Positions 7,148-13,252 of a stretch of DNA of 13,265 nt are shown here, one piece after another. Positions within the stretch are counted from its first letter, which is position 1. Each line of letters opens with the position of its first letter. Origin of the DNA: an archaeon (lineage in GTDB: Archaea > Nanobdellota > Nanobdellia > SCGC-AAA011-G17 > GW2011-AR18). The notes beneath the pieces were generated by a model. The model had not been told where the DNA came from and did not search any database. It saw only the letters and a program-made list of their open reading frames with translations. The stretch covers positions 1 to 13,265 of the forward strand of contig JAHFKB010000026.1 of assembly GCA_023245565.1 (NCBI GenBank). Direction: 5' to 3'. Position numbers and translations under genes: made by a program.

Positions 7148-7809
7148 TGCCAAAAGTAATTGTAGATCACAGAGAAAATAAAGAATTAGTAAAAGAACTA
7201 ATAAAAGAAGAATTAGAAGTAGAAAAAAAGCAGTTAGATATAGCTGATTTTATTTTACAAACAAAAAACCTTAATAATGAAATACAAACTATTGGAATAG
7301 AAAGAAAAACAATACAAGACCTATTAAATTCTATAATAGATAAAAGGCTGATAAATCAACTAATTATATTAAAAGAAAATTTTGATATTCCTTTATTAAT
7401 AATTGAAGGAGAAGACAATATTTATTCTCTAAGAGATTTTCATCCAAATTCAATTAGAGGAATTATTGCAACTATTGCAATAGATTTTCAAATACCAATT
7501 ATAAACACAAAGAATTACAGAGATACAGCAAAATATATTTCATTAATTGCAAATAGATTAGAAAAAACAAGAAAACCATTAAGCTTAACACCTAAAAGAA
7601 GAGCTTTAACAATAAATGAAAAACAAATTTACTTAGTTGAAAGCCTTCCAGGTATTGGTCCAACAATTTCTAAATCATTATTAAAAGAGTTCAAGACTAT
7701 TAAAAAAATTATAAATGCTGATGAAAAAGAACTTCAAAAAGTAGAGAAAATTGGAAAAATAAAAGCAAAAGAATTAAAAGACTTATTTGAAGAAGAGTTC
7801 AAAGATTAA
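7147..7809 (+). CDS. XPF/ERCC4-type structure-specific nuclease with (HhH)2
   Basis: A 220-residue nuclease of the XPF/Hef/MUS81 family, which cuts branched or flap DNA. The ERCC4 domain is roughly 3-140. It starts with VDHRE (7-10), then DIADF with D34, then IERKTIQDL (E52, R53, K54, D58). Together these give the family signature GDxnERKx3D, with Ala in place of the Gly before D34. A tandem helix-hairpin-helix DNA-binding domain follows at about 163-215, with LPGIGPTISKSLL and VEKIGKIKAKEL as the two hairpins. The length matches crenarchaeal XPF or the C-terminal half of euryarchaeal Hef. The start overlaps the helicase stop by one base, with GAAGGA 6 nt upstream, so translation is probably coupled. 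The two products likely act as one enzyme. The stop abuts that of the convergent gene. Confidence 0.93.
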   Translation: MPKVIVDHRENKELVKELIKEELEVEKKQLDIADFILQTKNLNNEIQTIGIERKTIQDLLNSIIDKRLINQLIILKENFDIPLLIIEGEDNIYSLRDFHPNSIRGIIATIAIDFQIPIINTKNYRDTAKYISLIANRLEKTRKPLSLTPKRRALTINEKQIYLVESLPGIGPTISKSLLKEFKTIKKIINADEKELQKVEKIGKIKAKELKDLFEEEFKD

Positions 7810-8607
7810 TTATTTAATAAAATTATTATATATTTCTTGAGCATATGAAGCAATTTCAGAAGTAATATATTTTTTAATAGTAATTTCTCTTCTTTCACCA
7901 ATTCTCTTATTAATAAATTTTTTATTTTCAGATATAGAAAAATAATTATTAAATGCTGATGAAAAAGATGCAGTTAAATTAATAATATCAGCTGGATTTA
8001 TAGTGGGATAAAAATTAATTAATTTTTTTCTAGCTTCAAAATTAAAAATATGAGCAAAGTTAGACAATGAAAAACCTTCATTATTATAAATTTCAAAAGC
8101 AAGATTAGACAAATAAGGAATAAGTGGTTTTTTCATTAAAGAGTTTTCATAAGTCCAGAAAACATCAATACTATAAATACCAGAAGTAGTTGGGCCATAT
8201 TTTATTATATTTTGTGGGTCTCTTAAAATAAATGTTAATCCTTCTTGATTTTTTCTTTGAAGATTTACATTTTCTAATAAATGTGAAATGTCTTTGTCTC
8301 TAAGTTCAATAGCATCAAAAACATTAAGTTTAATAGTCCTAGATTTAGAAGACTTTTGAAAATGATTAGAAGTAATTGTTGTTCCAGGAGAAATATTATT
8401 TATTTTACTTTTAACTAAATCAGAAAAATTTATTACAGCATTTTTATTTCTCTCTCCAATATTTCTAGCTTTTTCAGAATCTCCAAAATTCCCTCTCAAA
8501 CAACTAAACAAAATAATGCGATAATCATGAAGTGAATCTAAAGAAAAATAAATTGCATCTTCTAAAACAGATTCAAATCTAGAACCACCATTTAAAATAT
8601 AAGTCAT
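7810..8607 (-). CDS. Hypothetical protein downstream of PAN and thpR (265 aa)
   Basis: I do not recognise this protein. It is 265 residues, soluble-looking and basic, with no signal peptide or clear membrane helix. The first half mixes strands and loops (YRIILFSCLRGNFGD near 29-43, SPGTTITSNHF near 73-83). The middle has LTFILRDPQNIIKYGPTTSG (about 124-143). The second half is mainly helical. No Walker, zinc or nuclease motif stands out. It has its own promoter core, a 17-bp sequence identical to that of PAN, overlapping the end of thpR. The ATG at 8607 lies about 30 nt from that TATA element. The gene is third in line after PAN and thpR (38-nt gap), and its stop abuts that of the nuclease gene. 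The unbroken length on the compact strand pattern supports a real gene. Confidence 0.75.
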   Translation of the reverse strand: MTYILNGGSRFESVLEDAIYFSLDSLHDYRIILFSCLRGNFGDSEKARNIGERNKNAVINFSDLVKSKINNISPGTTITSNHFQKSSKSRTIKLNVFDAIELRDKDISHLLENVNLQRKNQEGLTFILRDPQNIIKYGPTTSGIYSIDVFWTYENSLMKKPLIPYLSNLAFEIYNNEGFSLSNFAHIFNFEARKKLINFYPTINPADIINLTASFSSAFNNYFSISENKKFINKRIGERREITIKKYITSEIASYAQEIYNNFIK

Positions 8608-8633
8608 TAAAAACTAAAATCTTAAGATCAAAC

Positions 8634-8650
8634 TAATAAAGATTTCTATA
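8634..8650 (-). promoter_or_regulatory. Promoter core of the 265-aa gene, identical to that of PAN
   Basis: On the minus strand this reads TATAGAAATCTTTATTA, where GAAAT fits a BRE and CTTTATTA a TATA box about 30 nt before the ATG at 8607. The same 17 bases occur once more at 10342-10358, before PAN. It overlaps the last codon and stop of thpR. Confidence 0.5.
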
Positions 8651-9182
8651 GTAAATCATAGGTCTCCAAGACTTCATAATTAGGCCCATCTTTTTTTAAA
8701 ATACTATTAAATAAACTAAAAGAATTAATTTGAAATCCTAAATTCTTAATTTTTATTTTATTAAATAATTCAACAAAACTTTTTTTATCTTTTACAACCT
8801 TAATTCTACCCAATGTCACATGACCTCCAAGTTTAATATCTCCAAAACCTAAAGTTTCTAAGTCAATTAATTTTTGTAATTTAATAATGTCTTCTTGAGG
8901 TTTAAATCCAACCCTAATAACATTAATACTTAATTTATTCATATAAAAGCCAATATCTTCTAAAGAAACATAGAATTTTTTACATTTAATAGTTTTCAAA
9001 GTTTCAATTACATCCTTAACTTTATTTTCTTTTACTTCACCAAGAAATTTCAAAGTTATGTGTAAATTTTTCTTAAAAACCCAATTAATTTTACCAGCTT
9101 TAAGGTTTTTTAATTCATTCTCTATTTCAAATAAATAATCTTTAATTTCTAAAGGCAATTCTAATGCAATAAATAATCTCAT
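8646..9182 (-). CDS. thpR: RNA 2',3'-cyclic phosphodiesterase (2H family)
   Basis: ThpR/LigT-type 2H phosphoesterase, 178 residues, a normal length. It opens 2',3'-cyclic phosphates on RNA ends to 2'-phosphates. The archaeal and bacterial enzymes can also join tRNA halves through 2'-5' links in vitro. The two signature motifs are HITLKF (H41, T43) and HVTLGR (H121, T123), one per lobe of the bilobal fold. The start MRLFIALELP is typical of the family. The gene begins 2 nt after the PAN stop (TAATAATG), so it is almost certainly co-transcribed with PAN and may be translationally coupled. No internal promoter is evident. A link between RNA end processing and the proteasome ATPase is not established and may be only compactness. 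Confidence 0.95.
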   Translation of the reverse strand: MRLFIALELPLEIKDYLFEIENELKNLKAGKINWVFKKNLHITLKFLGEVKENKVKDVIETLKTIKCKKFYVSLEDIGFYMNKLSINVIRVGFKPQEDIIKLQKLIDLETLGFGDIKLGGHVTLGRIKVVKDKKSFVELFNKIKIKNLGFQINSFSLFNSILKKDGPNYEVLETYDLL

Positions 9183-9184
9183 TA

Positions 9185-10318
9185 TTAACCAAACATTCCA
9201 AGATATTCTTGATCTTCACCATTAGATCCATTTACTTTCTCAACCGCATTAACAAAATCTTCATGAAATACTTTATTTCTATTCTCTCTTATAGCAAAAT
9301 ATCCAGCTTCAGTACAAACAGCTTTTATATCTGCACCACTAAATCCTTCTGTTTTTTCTAATAAATTTTCAAATTCAACATCAGATAAATTCATTCTCTT
9401 AGAATGTATTTTAAATATATTTAATCTAGATTTATTTTCAGGCATAGGAACTTCAATCAACCTATCAAATCTTCCAGGCCTTAAAATAGCTTGATCTAAA
9501 ATATCAAATCTATTAGTCGCTGCTATAACTTTAACATTATCTAAACTATTAAATCCATCAATTTCAGTAAGTAATTGCATAAAAGTCCTCTGAACTTCTC
9601 TTTCACCAGAAGTACCAACATCTACTCTCTCAGAAGCAATTGCATCTACTTCATCAATAAAAATAATTGAGGGTGCTCTTTCTCTAGCTAATTTAAAAAT
9701 ATCTTTAACTAATTTAGCACCCTCTCCTATAAATTTTTGTACTAATTCAGAACCTACAAATTCAATAAATGTAGAATTAGAACTTGTTGCAACAGCTTTA
9801 GCAACCATAGTTTTTCCAGTTCCAGGAGGACCATGTAACAATACACCTTTAGGAGGATCAATACCAACATTCCTAAATAGCTCTGGTTTTAATAAAGGAA
9901 GTTCAATAACTTCTCTTAATTCTCTAATTTGATCTTCTAAACCACCTATTTCTTCCCATAATACTTTAGGTTTTTCAACAATAACAAAACTCTCAACATC
10001 AAAAGATTTAGAATCCTCTAATTTTTGAACAACTGTTAAAGATCTTTGTTCAACTAAAACAGAATCTCCAACTACAACCTTAATATCTCCAGAAACATTA
10101 ACTAAAAAATTACTTCCATTTGGAACTTTAATTATAACTTTACTTCCAACAACTTTTTTAACTTCTGAAACCAATAATGGTAATTCTTTAAATTTATTTA
10201 ATTCAGCCTTCATATAATTTAAACTATTTTTCAATAGCTGGGTTTCATTTTGACTTGGATCATTTTGAACATCTTTGTAGAAATCTTTTGAATCCTTTCT
10301 AACTTTCATTATATTCAT
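9185..10318 (-). CDS. pan: Proteasome-activating nucleotidase (PAN, AAA+ ATPase)
   Basis: Hexameric AAA+ ring that unfolds proteins and feeds them to the archaeal 20S proteasome. From the chosen ATG it has 377 residues: a short N-terminal coiled coil (about 20-45), an OB domain (about 47-110), then the ATPase. Landmarks are Walker A GPPGTGKT (153-160), pore loop QKFIGEGA (F186, I187), Walker B FIDEVDA (D202, E203), ATNR (N229) and RPGRFDR with R250 and R253. The C-terminus is MFG, so Phe stands where the HbYX gate-opening motif has Tyr. The frame is open to 10420, but a promoter core lies inside that extension, 27 nt before the ATG at 10318. The extra 34 residues do not resemble PAN. The gene leads an operon with thpR and is divergent from the OB-fold gene. 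Confidence 0.93.
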   Translation of the reverse strand: MNIMKVRKDSKDFYKDVQNDPSQNETQLLKNSLNYMKAELNKFKELPLLVSEVKKVVGSKVIIKVPNGSNFLVNVSGDIKVVVGDSVLVEQRSLTVVQKLEDSKSFDVESFVIVEKPKVLWEEIGGLEDQIRELREVIELPLLKPELFRNVGIDPPKGVLLHGPPGTGKTMVAKAVATSSNSTFIEFVGSELVQKFIGEGAKLVKDIFKLARERAPSIIFIDEVDAIASERVDVGTSGEREVQRTFMQLLTEIDGFNSLDNVKVIAATNRFDILDQAILRPGRFDRLIEVPMPENKSRLNIFKIHSKRMNLSDVEFENLLEKTEGFSGADIKAVCTEAGYFAIRENRNKVFHEDFVNAVEKVNGSNGEDQEYLGMFG

Positions 10319-10341
10319 ACTAATATTATCTAAGGGAAAAT

Positions 10342-10358
10342 TAATAAAGATTTCTATA
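10342..10358 (-). promoter_or_regulatory. pan: Promoter core of PAN (17 bp, repeated at 8634-8650)
   Basis: TATAGAAATCTTTATTA on the minus strand, combining a GAAAT BRE with CTTTATTA. The TATA centre is 27 nt before the ATG at 10318, which supports a leaderless PAN transcript and the shorter protein start. Confidence 0.6.
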
Positions 10359-10393
10359 AGTTCCGAAAACCTTTCACTTTTCACTGATAAACC

Positions 10394-10401
10394 TTTATAA
10401 A
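10394..10401 (+). promoter_or_regulatory. TATA box for the OB-fold gene
   Basis: TTTATAAA, preceded by GATAAACC. Its centre is 26 nt before the ATG at 10423, with no Shine-Dalgarno site, so the transcript is probably leaderless. It lies back to back with the PAN promoter about 50 bp away. Confidence 0.6.
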
Positions 10402-10422
10402 AAATACTTAACAATAACAATT

Positions 10423-10761
10423 ATGCTTACTAAAATATGTACAATCAGTGCAGTATTAGGTACAATCTTACTAATATTAATAATGGATAAAATAGAACTC
10501 CAAACTTCTTCAATATCTAAAATAAATAAAGAAGATATAAATAAGTTTATAAAAATAAAAGGAATAGCTAGTAAAGTAATAATAAAAGGTACAGTAACTC
10601 TTTTAGAGATCGAAGACAAATCTGGGAAAATCGAAGTCATATTATTTAAAACAAATAAAATAAAAATAAACAAAGGTAGTTTTTTAGAAGTTGAAGGAAA
10701 AATAGCTCTTCAAGAAAAAAGTTTAATAATTTATGCAGACAGTATTAAAATTATAAATTAA
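10423..10761 (+). CDS. Membrane-anchored OB-fold protein
   Basis: A 112-residue protein with one hydrophobic N-terminal segment (about residues 4-21, ICTISAVLGTILLILIM) and a C-terminal domain of alternating strands. The strand pattern (FIKIKGIASKVII, VTLLEIEDKSGKIEVILF, FLEVEGKIALQEKSLIIYA) fits a five-stranded OB fold of the tRNA_anti-like nucleic-acid-binding type. I infer a membrane-tethered OB domain. Which side of the membrane it faces is not certain; the N-terminus has only one lysine before the segment. OB folds bind single-stranded nucleic acids, but some bind proteins or sugars, so the ligand is open. The ATG is set by a TATA box 26 nt upstream. It is divergent from PAN. An 89-nt gap follows before the next gene on the strand, which has its own promoter. 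Confidence 0.8.
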   Translation: MLTKICTISAVLGTILLILIMDKIELQTSSISKINKEDINKFIKIKGIASKVIIKGTVTLLEIEDKSGKIEVILFKTNKIKINKGSFLEVEGKIALQEKSLIIYADSIKIIN

Positions 10762-10813
10762 TCATCTCTAAATAATTAATATTTTAAAACAATTACTATT
10801 AAAAAGAGATAAC

Positions 10814-10822
10814 TATTTAAAT
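10814..10822 (+). promoter_or_regulatory. TATA box for the 29-residue-repeat operon
   Basis: TATTTAAAT, centred about 42 nt before the ATG at 10860. Transcription would begin near 10844, leaving a leader of about 16 nt that includes the AGGTG ribosome site. Confidence 0.5.
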
Positions 10823-10848
10823 TAGTAAAGATATCTAAAGGTGTTAAA

Positions 10849-10853
10849 AGGTG
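10849..10853 (+). promoter_or_regulatory. Shine-Dalgarno AGGTG deciding the ATG at 10860
   Basis: AGGTG lies 6 nt before the ATG at 10860 and pairs with the CACCU of 16S rRNA. A second AAAGGTG lies 13 nt upstream (10837-10843) and could serve the GTG at 10851. That copy would fall at the extreme 5' end of the message, so the ATG is preferred. Confidence 0.5.
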
Positions 10854-10859
10854 CAAAAG

Positions 10860-11600
10860 ATGGTAGAACACATAAAAAGAGACTCATACAGACTTGTTGA
10901 AGAATTTTCAAATAAAACAGACGATAATCCTTTCACAGGAATTATTCCTGCACTTATAAAAAAAGGTTTAGAAAATGTAAATCTTTCTATGTTTAGCGAT
11001 GAAAAGAAAAAAGAACTTCTAAATGCTGCTGGTGAAGAATATTTAAAAAGAACACAAGTTCCAGAAGCAATAAAATTATTTAAAATGGTTGATAATAAAA
11101 AAAGATTAATTGAAATCGGAGATGATCATGTAAGAATGGGTCTTTTCGGTATTGCAATTGAAGCTTATCAATTAGCAGATGCAGATGAAAAACTTTTAAA
11201 AACTGGAGAAAAATGTCTTGAAGAAGGACATCTAGGAGAAGCTATTGCTGCATTTAAAAAATTACATAATGAAGAAAAATTAAACAAAGTTGGAGATTAT
11301 TGTTTAGAAAAAGGTAAAGTAGATTTTGCTATTGATGTTTTCGGAGCTTTAGAAAACAAAAATAAATTATTAAGTTTAGGTGATAAATGTTTTGCAGAAA
11401 AACAATTACAACATGCAATGAGAGCTTATGAGGTTATAAAAGATTCTAATAAATTAAATAAAGTCGGAGAAGAATTCATGAAAATTGGATTATTAGCTAA
11501 TGCTTTAAAGGCTTTTGAAGCTGCAGATAACACAATGATGATCCAATTTATCAGAGAAAACTTTGGTGACAGAGACCTAGCATCTAGAGTCTATGTTTAA
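10860..11600 (+). CDS. Helical-repeat protein with six 29-residue TPR-like repeats
   Basis: A 246-residue soluble protein. After an N-terminal helical part of about 50 residues it consists of six alpha-alpha repeats: 52-81, 82-111, 112-140, 141-169, 170-198 and 199-227. The first two are 30 residues and the other four are exactly 29. The pattern is L-x-x-x-G-[DE]-x-x-[LF], then G-x-[LV]-x-x-A-[IM]-x-x-[FY], then [DN]-x-x-K, as in KLNKVGDYCLEKGKVDFAI. It resembles TPR solenoids but is shorter than the 34-residue TPR. It ends in MIQFIRENF and a short tail. Such solenoids normally bind proteins; no partner is evident. The start is the ATG at 10860 with AGGTG 6 nt upstream; a GTG at 10851 is the alternative. 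A shorter paralogue follows after 12 bp. Confidence 0.85.
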   Translation: MVEHIKRDSYRLVEEFSNKTDDNPFTGIIPALIKKGLENVNLSMFSDEKKKELLNAAGEEYLKRTQVPEAIKLFKMVDNKKRLIEIGDDHVRMGLFGIAIEAYQLADADEKLLKTGEKCLEEGHLGEAIAAFKKLHNEEKLNKVGDYCLEKGKVDFAIDVFGALENKNKLLSLGDKCFAEKQLQHAMRAYEVIKDSNKLNKVGEEFMKIGLLANALKAFEAADNTMMIQFIRENFGDRDLASRVYV

Positions 11601-11612
11601 TTTTTTCTTTTT

Positions 11613-11984
11613 ATGGAAGATTTCAATTTAGTAATTAAAGAATTAATAAGTAAAGATATTGCAGAAGTTAGTTTACCAGATAATTTAAAAGAAGATTTTG
11701 AAAAAACTGCTGAAAAATATATTCAAGATGGAAATCTTCTAGAAGCAATAAAAGTTTTTGCATTAACAAAAAATGATCAAAAATTAATTCATACTTCTAA
11801 TTTATGTTTAAAAGAAAATAAACCTTATGAAGCACTTCAAGGTTTTTTATATTCTCAAGACATAGAACATATAAATAAAATTGGATTTATTATGCTACAA
11901 ATTCCAGATGTAAGATCAGCATTAATTGCATTTAAAAAATCTAATAATCAAGAAATGATTGAATTCATAACAAAAAATTTCTGA
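11613..11984 (+). CDS. Short paralogue with three 29-residue repeats
   Basis: A 123-residue soluble helical protein related to the product just upstream. After about 25 N-terminal residues it has three repeats, roughly 28-57 (FEKTAEKYIQDGNLLEAIKVF), 58-86 (LIHTSNLCLKENKPYEALQGF) and 87-115 (INKIGFIMLQIPDVRSALIAF). It ends in MIEFITKNF, closely matching MIQFIRENF at the end of the longer paralogue's repeat region. The shared cap and order argue for tandem duplication followed by loss or gain of repeats. There is no Shine-Dalgarno site. The 12-bp gap is almost all T, which could act as a weak terminator or simply as an AT-rich linker in one operon. The function is unknown; it may form a heteromer with its neighbour. 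Confidence 0.8.
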   Translation: MEDFNLVIKELISKDIAEVSLPDNLKEDFEKTAEKYIQDGNLLEAIKVFALTKNDQKLIHTSNLCLKENKPYEALQGFLYSQDIEHINKIGFIMLQIPDVRSALIAFKKSNNQEMIEFITKNF

Positions 11985-12021
11985 TTTTTCTGAAAAGTTT
12001 ACGAAAAATTAACACTATAGA

Positions 12022-12030
12022 TTTTTAATA
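12022..12030 (+). promoter_or_regulatory. TATA box for the permease gene
   Basis: ATTTTTAATA region with its centre about 24 nt before the ATG at 12050 and no Shine-Dalgarno site. It lies in the 65-nt gap after the short repeat protein, so the permease is probably a separate, leaderless transcript. Confidence 0.45.
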
Positions 12031-12049
12031 GTAAAAATAAATATATTTA

Positions 12050-13252
12050 ATGGAAATTTTTATAATAATCTTATCCATATTAATTGGAATAATTCTAGGA
12101 ATGATAACTGGAATAACTCCAGGAATTCATATTAATTTAGTAGCTTCAATAATAGTAGCTTATTCTTACTATATTTTAAAAATATTAGATCCAATAAACA
12201 TAGTAATAATTATTACTTCAATGGCCATAACACATACAATTCTAGATATTATTCCTTCAACATTATTAGGAATTGCAAACTCAGAAAATCTTACAATGTT
12301 AATGCCAGCACATAAATTAACTATTGAAGGAAAATCTAAATTAGCAATTCAATATGGTTTTATTGGAAGTGCTTTAGGAATATTAGCAACATCATTAATA
12401 ATACCAATAATAATTTTTACAATTCCTTTTATTTATTCAAATATAAAAAATTATATTCCTTATATTTTAATAATAATTTGTATGTATATAATTTTAAAAA
12501 GTAAAAACAAATTATTGTCAATAGTCTTTTTCATATCAACAGGAATAATTGGTATAATTTCGTTCAATATCAAAACAATAAATCAGCCTTTACTTCCATT
12601 ATTATCAGGGATATTTGGATTAAGTTCTTTAATTTTAGGAATAAAAAACAATGTAAAAATTCCAGAACAAAAAGATGTAAAAATAGAAGTCTCAAATAAA
12701 GAATTAGTAAAATTTAGTTTAATGACTACTTTATCTTCTTTATTGACAAATTTTCTTCCAGGATTAACTTCATCATACACTTCATTAATATCTACTAAAT
12801 TAAATAAGATTAAAGATCAAAACCATCATATAATTATTTCAAATATAGCAGGCTCATCAGCAACAATAATAAGTTTTGTAGCTTTCTACTCTATAAATAA
12901 AGCAAGATCTGGAGCAGTTGCAACAATTCAATATTTAATTACTTCAATAAATATAACAACATTAATTTTAGTAATTTCAGTATCATTAATAACTTTAAGT
13001 ATCTCAACATTTATAGCAATAAAATTAACAAATAAAATAATTAAAAAAGCAAATAAAATTAATTATCAGAAATTAAGCATTCTAATAATGATATTGATTA
13101 TAATTTTAGTTTTAATTATAACAAAATTAGAAGGCTTAGTTATTTTAATAACTGCAACCTCTATAGGAATTTTAGCTGATAAATTAAATCTTGAAAAAAT
13201 ATTTTTAACAGGATGTTTAGTTTTACCTGTAATTCTTTATAGTCTATTATAA
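12050..13252 (+). CDS. TctA-like membrane permease (tripartite tricarboxylate transporter family)
   Basis: A 400-residue integral membrane protein with about ten hydrophobic segments and Lys-rich loops. Two matching half-signatures mark the TctA fold: GMITGITPGIHINL (17-30) in the first half and LLTNFLPGLTSSYTSLI (231-247) in the second. PLLPLLSGIFGLSSLI (180-195) is a further TctA-like block. Bacterial TctA is longer, near 500 residues, and works with the small membrane protein TctB and the binding protein TctC. Neither is encoded here, as in other archaeal stand-alone homologues. The substrate is therefore unknown; carboxylates are only a family-based guess. The ATG follows a TATA-like element by about 24 nt. 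Coding sequence is strongly A-rich like the neighbours. The window ends 13 bases after its stop codon. Confidence 0.8.
   Translation: MEIFIIILSILIGIILGMITGITPGIHINLVASIIVAYSYYILKILDPINIVIIITSMAITHTILDIIPSTLLGIANSENLTMLMPAHKLTIEGKSKLAIQYGFIGSALGILATSLIIPIIIFTIPFIYSNIKNYIPYILIIICMYIILKSKNKLLSIVFFISTGIIGIISFNIKTINQPLLPLLSGIFGLSSLILGIKNNVKIPEQKDVKIEVSNKELVKFSLMTTLSSLLTNFLPGLTSSYTSLISTKLNKIKDQNHHIIISNIAGSSATIISFVAFYSINKARSGAVATIQYLITSINITTLILVISVSLITLSISTFIAIKLTNKIIKKANKINYQKLSILIMILIIILVLIITKLEGLVILITATSIGILADKLNLEKIFLTGCLVLPVILYSLL

Noticed and set aside
10395..10673. Minus-strand hydrophobic open frame of 92 codons
   Set aside because: Antisense to the OB-fold gene, which has a proper promoter and a domain pattern; the frame also runs across the divergent promoter region.
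10764..10810. ATCTCT (10764-10769) and AGAGAT (10805-10810) as a hairpin after the OB-fold gene
   Set aside because: Only a 6-bp stem with a 35-nt AT-rich loop and no following T run; expected by chance and overlapping the next gene's promoter region.
11989..11999. TTTTC-T-GAAAA palindrome after the short repeat protein
   Set aside because: The one-base centre cannot form a hairpin loop and the sequence is low complexity; no support for a terminator or operator.
12583..12780. Minus-strand open frame of 65 codons
   Set aside because: Antisense to the permease, including its second conserved half-signature.
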